64,000 nucleotides of DNA from Methylolobus aquaticus (lineage in GTDB: Bacteria; Pseudomonadota; Gammaproteobacteria; Methylococcales; Methylococcaceae). The translations under genes and the position numbers were made by a program. Position 1 is the first letter of the stretch, and the number at the start of each line of letters is the position of its first letter. The notes below the pieces were generated by a model that worked only from the letters and a program-made list of their open reading frames with translations, was not told the DNA's origin and did not search any database. This document shows positions 1 through 7,893 of this stretch, one piece after another. The stretch spans positions 38,825 to 102,824 of the forward strand of contig SEYW01000016.1 of the NCBI GenBank assembly GCA_004168015.1, written 5' to 3'.

Positions 1-66
1 AGCGTTCGATACCTTGAAGCCTCGTTCGCTTGGCGAGCCCTACAAGGCGAAGGGAAAGGTCACACC

Positions 67-1194
67 TCAGTCGTCCATTATGTGCAGGCCATCTGCGGCC
101 TTCGCGAACTGGTCGATCGCACCGTCCTGTCCCAGCTTGATCATCAACCGCACTTCGTTCTGCGAATCGGCCGAGTGGAGCGCATCCTCGTAGGAGATCT
201 TGCCGGCCCGATACAAATCGTAAAGCGCCTGATCGAACGTCTGCATCCCGTGCTCTCGGGACTGCTTCATCAGTTCCTTGAGTTTATGGACTTCGCCCTT
301 GCGGATCAGGTCGGAAGCCAGGGGAGTATTGATCAGGATTTCGATCACCGGGTAGCGCCCGGCGCCGTCCGAACGTTTGACCAATTGCTGGGCGATGATG
401 GCCTTGAGGTTCAGCGACAAATCCATGAACAACTGACTGTGCATGTCTTCGGGAAAGAAATGCAGGATGCGATCGAGCGCCTGATTCGCATTGTTGGCAT
501 GGAGCGTGCTGAGGCACAAATGCCCCGTCTCCGCGAACGTGATCGCATGCTGCATGGTTTCGCGAGCTCGGATCTCGCCGATCAGGATCACGTCCGGTGC
601 CTGCCGGAGTGTGTTCTTCAGCGCGACTTCGTAGGATTCGGTGTCGATCCCGACCTCGCGCTGGGTGACGATGCACCCGGCGTGCGGATGGACATACTCA
701 AGCGGATCCTCGATCGTGATGATGTGCCCCCGCGAGTTCTCGTTGCGGTGCTTGATCATTGCCGCCAGCGAGGTCGACTTGCCGGTACCGGTAGCACCCA
801 CGAACAGGATCAGCCCGCGCTTGGTCATCGCAAGTTCGCGAATGATCGGCGGCAGATTCAGTTCCTCGGTGTCGGGGATATGGGTCTCGATCCGTCGCAG
901 CACCATACCGGGTGCATCCTGCTGAAAGAATGCGCTAACCCGAAAGCGCCCCAATCCTTCCGAACTGATCGCGAAGTTGCACTCCCGGCAGTTGTCGAAC
1001 TCATCACGCTGTCGCTGCGTCATGATGCCATAGACGATTTCACGTGCCTGTTCATGCGTGAGTTTCGTCGCCGACAAGGGCTGCAGTGCGCCGTCCACCT
1101 TGATGGACGGCTCCCGCCCGACCGTGATGAACAGGTCGGAGGCCTTCTTGTGTGTCATCAGCATCAGCAGGGACTCGAATTCCATGGTCGTCAC
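67..1194 (-). CDS. pilU: Type IV pilus retraction ATPase PilU
   Basis: This is a hexameric ATPase of the PilT/GspE family that works with PilT at the inner-membrane base of the type IV pilus to power retraction. The 375-residue protein has the family's N-terminal PAS-like half and a RecA-like half with Walker A GATGTGKST near residues 133-141, an Asp box (TIEDPLEYVH), a Walker B region (VILIGEIRARET) and a His box (CLSTLHANNA). It lies 11 bases downstream of pilT on the same strand, so the two are co-transcribed. The divergent C-terminal tail and second position after PilT separate PilU from PilT. Residue 4 is a second possible start. Confidence 0.93.
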   Translation of the reverse strand: MTTMEFESLLMLMTHKKASDLFITVGREPSIKVDGALQPLSATKLTHEQAREIVYGIMTQRQRDEFDNCRECNFAISSEGLGRFRVSAFFQQDAPGMVLRRIETHIPDTEELNLPPIIRELAMTKRGLILFVGATGTGKSTSLAAMIKHRNENSRGHIITIEDPLEYVHPHAGCIVTQREVGIDTESYEVALKNTLRQAPDVILIGEIRARETMQHAITFAETGHLCLSTLHANNANQALDRILHFFPEDMHSQLFMDLSLNLKAIIAQQLVKRSDGAGRYPVIEILINTPLASDLIRKGEVHKLKELMKQSREHGMQTFDQALYDLYRAGKISYEDALHSADSQNEVRLMIKLGQDGAIDQFAKAADGLHIMDD

Positions 1195-1205
1195 TCTCCC
1201 GACCG

Positions 1206-2240
1206 TCAGAACGCGGTCTTGTTGACCGCATACTCGCGCGCCGTCTGCTTCGCGACGACGCCCCGTTCAACCAATTCCTGCAGATGCTGATCCAAGGTCT
1301 GCATGCCATCGCGCCGCCCGGTCTGGATGGCCGAATACATCTGCGCGACCTTGTTCTCGCGAATAAGGTTGCGGATCGCGGGCGTGCCGACCATGATCTC
1401 CCAGGCGGCGGTTCGGCCGCCGGCCGTCTTCTTCAGCAATGTCTGCGAGATCACTGCCTGCAGCGATTCGGATAGCATCGCACGGATCATGTCCTTCTCG
1501 GCAGCCGGAAACACATCGACGATACGGTCGACGGTCTTCGCCGCCGAACTGGTATGCAGGGTCCCGAATACGAGGTGCCCGGTCTCCGCCGCGGTGAGGG
1601 CGAGTCGGATCGTTTCGAGATCGCGCAATTCCCCCACCAGGATTACGTCCGGATCCTCGCGCAGCGCGGAACGCAGGGCTTCATTGAACCCCAGCGTGTC
1701 GCGATGAACCTCGCGCTGGTTGATCAGACACTTCTTGCTCTGATGCACAAATTCGATCGGGTCTTCGATCGTCAGGATATGCGAATAGTCATTGGCGTTG
1801 ACGTAGTCCAGCATGGCCGCCAGCGTGGTCGACTTGCCGGAGCCGGTCGGGCCCGTGACCAGGATCAGGCCGCGTGGCTGCCGCGTGACGTCTTCGAAGA
1901 AACGCGGGCAACCGAGGTCGTCCAGCGTCAGGACCTTCGATGGAATACTGCGGAACACCGCCGCGGCTCCGCGATCCTGATTGAAGGCGTTGACCCGGAA
2001 CCGGGCGACGCCCGGCAGTTCGAACGAGAAGTCCGTCTCAAGGAACTCCTCGTAGTCGCGCCGCTGCTTGTCGTTCATGATGTCGTAGATCAAGGCGTGG
2101 ACTTCTTTGTGCTCCAGTGCCGGCAGACTGATCCTCCGGATGTCCCCATCGACCCGGATGATCGGCGGCAGGCCCGCCGACAGATGCAGGTCGGAGCATC
2201 CATTCTTGACGGCGAATGCGAGAAGTTCGGCGATGTCCAC
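1206..2240 (-). CDS. pilT: Type IV pilus retraction ATPase PilT
   Basis: PilT is the main ATPase that depolymerises type IV pili, driving twitching motility. The 344-residue length is exactly that usual for the family. Walker A GPTGSGKST lies at about residues 130-138, followed by the Asp box (TIEDPIEFVH), Walker B (VILVGELRDLET), His box (VFGTLHTSSA) and the AIRNLIRE motif near the C-terminus that is diagnostic of PilT. It heads the pilT-pilU operon. In relatives such as Pseudomonas it is directly divergent from yggS, whereas here a small RNA candidate and a methyltransferase gene intervene. Confidence 0.95.
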   Translation of the reverse strand: MDIAELLAFAVKNGCSDLHLSAGLPPIIRVDGDIRRISLPALEHKEVHALIYDIMNDKQRRDYEEFLETDFSFELPGVARFRVNAFNQDRGAAAVFRSIPSKVLTLDDLGCPRFFEDVTRQPRGLILVTGPTGSGKSTTLAAMLDYVNANDYSHILTIEDPIEFVHQSKKCLINQREVHRDTLGFNEALRSALREDPDVILVGELRDLETIRLALTAAETGHLVFGTLHTSSAAKTVDRIVDVFPAAEKDMIRAMLSESLQAVISQTLLKKTAGGRTAAWEIMVGTPAIRNLIRENKVAQMYSAIQTGRRDGMQTLDQHLQELVERGVVAKQTAREYAVNKTAF

Positions 2241-2445
2241 TGCGGCATTCCTTCAATTGGGATTGCAGACCACGGATAACGCGTCGAAACAGGCGTACGG
2301 ATACGACCGCGGCATCCTGCTGGGGATTATCGACCCGGCCAGAGCGGCGCGTGCTTGTCCGCCAGCACCCGGGGATGTATGGAAGTATAAGGCAGTGCGT
2401 CGATGCGGCGACCTCACCCGATCGAACGGGTATCAGATCGCCCAT

Positions 2446-2480
2446 AAAAAAACGGGACGCTTCGCTACGGAGCATCCCGT
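2446..2480 (-). terminator. Rho-independent terminator (minus strand)
   Basis: The stem ACGGGA/TCCCGT, with an inner GCT/AGC pairing, is followed on the minus strand by seven T residues (A-run 2446-2452 on the plus strand). The T-run exists only in this direction, so it ends a leftward transcript that starts upstream of pilT. Confidence 0.7.
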
Positions 2481-2540
2481 CATGAGAGGAGGATTTACGT
2501 ACTCGCCGCGCTGATCTGCTGAGGATTTCAGTAAACGAGT
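2446..2540 (-). ncRNA. Candidate small RNA with anti-Shine-Dalgarno motif, upstream of pilT
   Basis: On the minus strand a sigma70-type promoter (TTGAAT, 17-base spacer, TAGCAT; 2575-2547) is followed after about 90 bases by a strong intrinsic terminator (2480-2446: stem ACGGGA/TCCCGT, then seven T). No credible reading frame with a ribosome-binding site lies between. Just 5' of the terminator hairpin the RNA would read CCUCCUCUC (positions 2492-2484), complementary to Shine-Dalgarno sequences, as in several base-pairing regulatory RNAs. The transcript would end before pilT, whose own promoter seems to lie beyond. The RNA is inferred from promoter, terminator and motif only. Confidence 0.5.
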
Positions 2541-3073
2541 GGTGCTATGCTACAAACCGTAAGCATCTGATTCAATGTGACACTTTGTCGCACTGACAGT
2601 GAGCGATATGCCACTTTGCGCTGCGGCTTTTGACTCATGGCCAGCGCCATACGAGGAATGATCGCGGATGAGGAGTAACGGCTTTGCACGCTCGTCGACG
2701 CACGGCAAGCAAGGACCGAGAATTGTCATCTTGCATACGCTGTCGCCGTTATTGACTTTGGTACACTTCACGGTAAGCAGTGCCCTTTCCTCGGTCGGCA
2801 CGGACTGACGCCGATTATTCTCTCTGCTGATTGGTGCGACGGCGCTTCGCGGCAGGAACTCAGCAGCATCCAGGCGGGCTGAAGGCGGTCGGCCGGAATG
2901 TCGACAACTTCCTTTTCCGCGGGAGCCGATTGCCGTTCAAGGGATCTACGAGTCGACCGGCCGATGCCCAATGCAGAAACGATGCCTCGCACAGGAGTGG
3001 AGTCACCTATGCCGTTGATCTTTAATGCTGACCTTTGCCGGACAGCCAACACCTACAAGCAGGTCGAAGCACC
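2541..3073. other. Non-coding stretch between the sRNA promoter and the methyltransferase gene
   Basis: No frame here has both a good ribosome-binding site and protein-like composition. The stretch looks less GC-rich than the surrounding genes. Apart from the minus-strand sRNA promoter at its left end I see no further feature. Confidence 0.5.
2547..2575 (-). promoter_or_regulatory. Sigma70-type promoter for the candidate small RNA
   Basis: On the minus strand, -35 TTGAAT (2575-2570) and -10 TAGCAT (2552-2547) are separated by 17 bases, so transcription should start near 2540. Confidence 0.45.
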
Positions 3074-4540
3074 GTGAGATACGCCAATGTTACCCGCTTG
3101 TCCTGTCCGTTTTGCGATTCTCCGGTGACGGTAAAGAAGGTCAACATCGAGTCTGACCAAGGCATCGATTTCGGCCTGCTTGACTGTAAGACCTGCCATG
3201 CCGAGTTCCCGATCGTCGCCGGCGTTCTGATCACGATCGGCCCGGATGATTTCGTGGATATCCGCGACGAAGTCTCGGAGACCCGTGTCGACAATGGCGT
3301 CAAACCGCGTTTGCTGTGCGAGTTGCTCGCAGCGGACAAGCCGAGCGAAGCTTTCAGTCTGCTCCTGAGGCCCTGTCGGCCCACACCGAACTTTCTGGCC
3401 GTCCCAACACTGGCGAAGCGCGGACCTAGCCAGGTCGAGATCGGAAGAGTGCGCCGTAGGCCGCTGCACGAACTCCGTCCGGCACGACGCCTACAGGCTC
3501 TTGCCGATAAGTCCATGCGAGGAAGGTTGACGGGCTGGACTTGCCGCCGCGCAGCCGATGTGCTGCTGAAGCGCCGCGAACAGTTGTCGGCGATGGACGT
3601 GATCGACTTCTACTACCGAAACTTCTCGCTCAGCGAGGTCGCAAATTACTTTGGCTATCGCTTCGGCCAACCGCGGCACCTGTCAGGATTGCAGCTTGCT
3701 TCGCATCTTCGGGCTCGCGGCGGCCCCACCATCGATCTGGCCTGCGGCGCCGGGCATCTGACGCACCACTTTTCCTACCGTGCCGAAACGGCCGGCCCGG
3801 TCGTCGGCGTCGACCGGGACTACTTTCGACTCTATCTCGCCCAGAATTTCGTCGCGCCCGATGCCGACTTCATTTGCCAATGGGTCGATCGCCCATTGCC
3901 ATTCCCGAAGGGTAGCTTCGACAACATCTTCTGTTCTGACGCCTTCCACGTCATCCTCAACAAGAGCGGATTCCTGCGAGAAGCTCGCAGGCTTATGTCG
4001 GAAGCCGGAGTGCTGGCCCTGGCCACGTTCGGCAACCGTGCCGTTCGGCCGCAGGAAGGATACGAACTGACCGCGGAAGGCTACCGCGAGCTCTTCCGCG
4101 ATTCGCCCCATGTCATTTTGGGCGAAGACGAACTGCTGGAGTCCTACTTTGCCGGCACCGGCCCCGACTTTCGACCTCGGTCGGACATCTCGCCCGAGCT
4201 GCATGAACAGAAGTGGCTCAACGCCTTGTTGACGAATCGGTCAGACGATCTCCGTCAATACGGACGCAACACCCGATGGCCGCATCTCCTCGGCCGTATC
4301 GGAATCAATCCGATTTACCATCCCGAACAGCGTACCCAGGATGGAGCGCTGAAGCTCCGCTTCAAGTTCCCTTCCGAGTGGTACGCCTACGAAGACCGCA
4401 AGTACACACGCTACGCCCCCGAGTCGGTCGAGCTGCCGCCGGCATTGCTCGACGCCATCGAGCACGGCACCGTAACCGAGGTATCCGAGTCGCTGGCGAG
4501 GCAGCTGGTCCTGGTGGGTTTGCCCGATCGCTATCTCTGA
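3074..4540 (+). CDS. SAM-dependent methyltransferase with N-terminal Trm112-like zinc ribbon
   Basis: The protein starts with a zinc-ribbon resembling Trm112/YbaR domains: CPFC near residue 11, then CKTC about 27 residues later, followed by FPIVAGV. A class I SAM-binding fold follows, with motif I DLACGAGH near residues 219-226, an acidic post-motif II (GVDRDYF) and motif IV FDNIFCSDAFHVI, a Methyltransf_11/25 pattern. The last 200 residues match no domain I recognise. The substrate is unknown; such proteins often act on small molecules or glycans. I prefer the GTG at 3074, with AGG upstream, over a TTG at 3035. It has no operon partner and lies in material inserted between pilT and yggS. Confidence 0.72.
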   Translation: MRYANVTRLSCPFCDSPVTVKKVNIESDQGIDFGLLDCKTCHAEFPIVAGVLITIGPDDFVDIRDEVSETRVDNGVKPRLLCELLAADKPSEAFSLLLRPCRPTPNFLAVPTLAKRGPSQVEIGRVRRRPLHELRPARRLQALADKSMRGRLTGWTCRRAADVLLKRREQLSAMDVIDFYYRNFSLSEVANYFGYRFGQPRHLSGLQLASHLRARGGPTIDLACGAGHLTHHFSYRAETAGPVVGVDRDYFRLYLAQNFVAPDADFICQWVDRPLPFPKGSFDNIFCSDAFHVILNKSGFLREARRLMSEAGVLALATFGNRAVRPQEGYELTAEGYRELFRDSPHVILGEDELLESYFAGTGPDFRPRSDISPELHEQKWLNALLTNRSDDLRQYGRNTRWPHLLGRIGINPIYHPEQRTQDGALKLRFKFPSEWYAYEDRKYTRYAPESVELPPALLDAIEHGTVTEVSESLARQLVLVGLPDRYL

Positions 4541-4854
4541 GCGGGCTACGGATCTCCATGGTCTCCGCTCATGGCGCTACGTCGGCGATGAGGGGAAACA
4601 GACCGGCAAGGCGTATCGGCCGACCCGGCGCGCTCGCTTACTTAGCAGCCCCACGGTGAGTCTGCCGCCAGGCTCACGGTCGGTGTCGCGGCAGCAGCGG
4701 CCGTCCGGGCTCGGCGCGCGCCCGTGCGACCGACTGCGGGAGGCTTCACGCCTGTCTGCAGTTCAGTGGATAATCTGTCGCGGGTCCACGAACTGATCGC
4801 CCGTAGGTCACTCCCTCGGCAATCCCATTTCTCCCCTCGACGCGAGACCGACTC
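4541..4854 (+). other. Intergenic region upstream of yggS
   Basis: These 314 bases carry no convincing gene. A weak promoter-like pair, TTCACG (4745-4750) and GATAAT (4769-4774) with an 18-base spacer, faces yggS. Several GC-rich inverted segments occur, but none has a T-run. Confidence 0.4.
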
Positions 4855-5577
4855 ATGTCATCGCTGGGAACGCGCCTAGACGCACTCCATGAACGCATCA
4901 GACTGGCCACAGCAGCAGCCGGTCGTCCGGCCGGCGCCGTGCGTTTGATCGCGGTCAGCAAGACGGTGCCCTGCGAGCAGATGCTGATCGCCTATCGTCT
5001 GGGGCTGCGCGACTTCGCTGAGAGCTACGTCCAGGAAGCCCTACCTAAACTGGCTGCACTGGCTCACTGCGACATGACCTGGCATTTCATCGGGCCCATA
5101 CAGTCGAACAAGACGCGACCGATCGCGGAGCGCTTTCACTGGGCACACAGTGTGGACCGCCTGAAGATTGCCGAGCGCCTGCACGAGCAACGTCCGCACG
5201 GCATGCCACCTCTGAACATCTGCCTGCAGGTCAATGTCAGTGGCGAGCCGACGAAAGCCGGCCTAACGCTTGACGCTCTGCCCCTGCTGACAGCAGCCAT
5301 TGCTCCCCTGTCGAACCTCAGACTGCGGGGACTGATGGCGATTCCCGCCCCCGGTCAGTCCCCTGATGCGCAACGTGCAGCATTCCGTTGTCTGCGGGAG
5401 GCCTTGCTTGGCCTGAATCTTCCAGGGTTGGACACGCTGTCCATGGGAATGTCCGATGACCTGGAAGCGGCGATCATGGAGGGCGCCACGCTGGTGCGCA
5501 TCGGCACGGCGTTGTTCGGCCCGCGGCAGGCCGGATCCACCGCCGCGAGCAGTCAGAACCGCGCTCCAGTATCATAA
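4855..5577 (+). CDS. yggS: Pyridoxal phosphate homeostasis protein YggS (PLPBP family)
   Basis: YggS is a cytosolic, non-catalytic PLP-binding protein with a single alanine-racemase-like TIM barrel that keeps free pyridoxal phosphate in balance. The 240-residue product shows the PLP-lysine motif LIAVSKTVP (Lys near residue 36), FAESYVQEA, WHFIGPIQSNKTR, LNICLQVNVSGEPTKAG and the C-terminal SMGMSDDLEAAI and GATLVRIGTALFG phosphate-binding segments. The SMGMS motif is typical. proC starts 31 bases downstream and yggT follows it, the usual gammaproteobacterial order yggS-proC-yggT. Confidence 0.95.
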   Translation: MSSLGTRLDALHERIRLATAAAGRPAGAVRLIAVSKTVPCEQMLIAYRLGLRDFAESYVQEALPKLAALAHCDMTWHFIGPIQSNKTRPIAERFHWAHSVDRLKIAERLHEQRPHGMPPLNICLQVNVSGEPTKAGLTLDALPLLTAAIAPLSNLRLRGLMAIPAPGQSPDAQRAAFRCLREALLGLNLPGLDTLSMGMSDDLEAAIMEGATLVRIGTALFGPRQAGSTAASSQNRAPVS

Positions 5578-5608
5578 GGCTTTCAATGCAACGGACCGTC
5601 AGCTCGCC

Positions 5609-6436
5609 ATGAAACACCCCACCATCGGCTTCATCGGAGCCGGGAACATGGCCTCCAGCCTGCTCGGAGGCCTACTGGGTAACGACTACCCCAAAGATCA
5701 CCTGCGCCTCTCGGACGCCGACGCCGAAAAGCGCGTTGCGGCCGAGGCCCGTTTCGCCGTGCAATCCTGCTCGGACAACCTCGAGCTCACAGCACAGTCG
5801 CAGGTGCTTCTACTCGCGGTAAAGCCGCAGATCCTGGCCAAAGTCTGCCGCGAAATCGCACCGACCGTCCAGCAGCTGAAGCCGCTCGTGATATCGATCG
5901 CGGCCGGCGTCGATGAAGCGGCGATCGACCGGTGGCTCGGCGGACACACGGCACTGGTGCGGTGCATGCCAAACACCCCCAGCCTGGTCGGGGCAGGCGC
6001 GACAGCCCTGCACGGCAACGACCGAACGACTGCCCAACACCGGAGCTGGGCCGAGATGATCATGCGCTCGGTCGGGATCACCGTCTGGGTCGAGCGCGAG
6101 GAACTGCTCGACGCCGTAACCGCTCTATCGGGCAGTGGACCGGCCTATTTCTTTCTGCTGATGGAAGCCATGACGGAAGCTGCGGCACAAATGGGCCTTG
6201 ATCCCAACACGGCGCGCCTGCTGACGCAACAAACGGCGCTGGGTGCGGCACGCATCGCGATCGAATCGGAAGAACCCCCGGCGGAGCTTAGGCAGCGTGT
6301 TACCTCGCCCGGCGGAACCACCGAGCGAGCGATTGCAACCTTTGATGCGGCGGGCTGGTCGAAGACGGTCGTGGAGGCGATGCGCGCAGCGCGCGATCGC
6401 GCCATCGAACTTTCACACGAGTTGGGAGAAGCGTAA
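5609..6436 (+). CDS. proC: Pyrroline-5-carboxylate reductase
   Basis: ProC reduces 1-pyrroline-5-carboxylate to L-proline with NAD(P)H, the last step of proline synthesis. From the ATG at 5609 the protein has 275 residues, a normal length. The N-terminal Rossmann motif is IGFIGAGNMASSLLGG, followed by LLLAVKPQ, the VRCMPNTPSLVGAGATAL substrate region, and the C-terminal dimer domain with ALSGSGPAYFFLLMEAM and VTSPGGTTERAI. The longer upstream reading frame only overlaps yggS out of frame. The stop overlaps the yggT start (TAATG), so translation is probably coupled. Confidence 0.96.
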   Translation: MKHPTIGFIGAGNMASSLLGGLLGNDYPKDHLRLSDADAEKRVAAEARFAVQSCSDNLELTAQSQVLLLAVKPQILAKVCREIAPTVQQLKPLVISIAAGVDEAAIDRWLGGHTALVRCMPNTPSLVGAGATALHGNDRTTAQHRSWAEMIMRSVGITVWVEREELLDAVTALSGSGPAYFFLLMEAMTEAAAQMGLDPNTARLLTQQTALGAARIAIESEEPPAELRQRVTSPGGTTERAIATFDAAGWSKTVVEAMRAARDRAIELSHELGEA

Positions 6437-7011
6437 TGGATTCGGGTTATTGGGTGCAGCCGGCCGTCTTTTTGATCGACACGGTCTTCGGGCTGTACCT
6501 GTTCGCGTTGATCCTGCGTTTCCTGTTCCAGTGGGTCAACGCGGACTATTACAACCCGATCTGCCAATTCATCGTCAAGATCACGCATCCTCCATTGCGC
6601 CTGTTGCGGCGGTTCGTGCCGCCGATCGGGCGCGTTGACACCTCCACGTTGCTGCTGATGCTGGTGCTGCAAATCGTGGCGTCCTATCTGGTGCTGACGC
6701 TACAGGGCTTCAGCCTCAATATCGCGGCGCTGGCGATCCTGTCGGCGTCGCAGTTGCTGGAGCTGATCCTGAATATCCTGATGTTTGCGGTGATTCTGAC
6801 CGCGGCGATGAGTTGGCTGCATGCGAGCCGCCATAACCCGGCTGTCGCATTGCTGAACAGCATCACGGCGCCGATGTTGAAATGGAGTCGGAGACTGCTG
6901 CCGCCCATGTCGGGCATCGACCTGTCACCGCTTATTCCCATCATCGGGATCCAGGTTCTGAAGATGTTGGTACTGCCCCCCATCGAACACCTCGCCCGCC
7001 TGATGGGTTGA
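6436..7011 (+). CDS. yggT: YggT family integral membrane protein
   Basis: This small membrane protein has two copies of the YGGT domain. Each copy has two hydrophobic segments and the family pattern LRFLFQWV...NPICQFIVKITHPPLRLLRRFVPP; the second repeat is closest at ILTAAMSWL...NSITAPMLKWSRRLLPP. Length is 191 residues, as expected. It is the last gene of yggS-proC-yggT, overlapping proC by one base. Its function is not firmly known; links to osmotic stress and cell division have been proposed for relatives. Confidence 0.9.
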   Translation: MDSGYWVQPAVFLIDTVFGLYLFALILRFLFQWVNADYYNPICQFIVKITHPPLRLLRRFVPPIGRVDTSTLLLMLVLQIVASYLVLTLQGFSLNIAALAILSASQLLELILNILMFAVILTAAMSWLHASRHNPAVALLNSITAPMLKWSRRLLPPMSGIDLSPLIPIIGIQVLKMLVLPPIEHLARLMG

Positions 7012-7115
7012 TCTCAACCCCATTCGACAGTCTCGACTGTCATCCCACAGCACAGCGAGGTCTCCCTTCCGCCGAAGCCCGAGCCACATTCGGGTCAGGA
7101 TGGAGGCCCAGTTCT

Positions 7116-7886
7116 TCAGGCGCGGAAGAGATCCTTCCGATGTCGGATCTCGGCAAAGACATGGGCGTCACTGGCGCTGCTGAGACCGAGCACGGCTTTC
7201 AGAGACGCATCGTCTGCGCGCAAAAACGGATTGGTCGATCGTTCTTCGCCGAGAGTCGATGGAACGGTAGGCTGCCCACGACGGCGCAGTGCATTGATGT
7301 GCCGGGCGCGTTCCCGAAGCGCCCCGTTCAGCGGATCAACGTCGAGGGCAAAGCGTGCATTGCTTTGCGTGTATTCATGCGCACAGTAGACGCGGGTGAC
7401 CTCCGGCAGACTTCTGAGCTTTGCTAGTGAGGCCCACATCTGCTCTGCCGAGCCCTCGAAAAGCCTTCCGCACCCCAGGGCGAACAACGTATCCCCGCAG
7501 AACAGGGCTTCGTCCTCGGCGAACCAGTAGGTGATGTGTCCCAGGGTGTGGCCCGGTACCTCCAGCACGCGCGCTACCGTCTCGCCCAAGGTCACCGAAT
7601 CGCCTTCGCCCACGGTCCTGTCGATACACGGGATCCGCGCTCGATCGTACTTTGAGCCGACGATCAGGCAGCCAGTCCGTTCTTTCAGCAACCGATTCCC
7701 TCCGACGTGATCGGAATGATGGTGAGTGTTGAGAACGTGGGACAGCCGCCAGCCCCGCACATCCAGCGCACGCAGCACCGGCTCGGCCTCGGCCGGATCG
7801 ACCGCTGCCGTTTGTCCCGACCGTGGCTCATGGATCAGATAGATGTAGTTATCCGCCAGCACGGGCAACTGCAGAATCTCGATCAT
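7116..7886 (-). CDS. gloB: Hydroxyacylglutathione hydrolase (glyoxalase II)
   Basis: GloB hydrolyses S-lactoylglutathione to D-lactate and glutathione, completing methylglyoxal detoxification. The protein of 256 residues shows the metallo-beta-lactamase metal motif THHHSDHVGG near residues 54-63, a second His in VPGHTLGHITYWF, the Asp ligand in FCGDTLFALGCGRLFEG and the C-terminal YCAHEYTQSNARFA and NPFLRADD (glutathione-binding region). The start has a GAGG ribosome-binding site. It lies seven bases after the MutS-like gene on the same strand, so the two are probably one transcript. Confidence 0.95.
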   Translation of the reverse strand: MIEILQLPVLADNYIYLIHEPRSGQTAAVDPAEAEPVLRALDVRGWRLSHVLNTHHHSDHVGGNRLLKERTGCLIVGSKYDRARIPCIDRTVGEGDSVTLGETVARVLEVPGHTLGHITYWFAEDEALFCGDTLFALGCGRLFEGSAEQMWASLAKLRSLPEVTRVYCAHEYTQSNARFALDVDPLNGALRERARHINALRRRGQPTVPSTLGEERSTNPFLRADDASLKAVLGLSSASDAHVFAEIRHRKDLFRA

Positions 7887-7893
7887 CGCGACC

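Noticed and set aside
82..1290. Plus-strand frame of 402 codons opposite pilU
   Set aside because: Shadow of the pilU coding sequence, with no protein family features.
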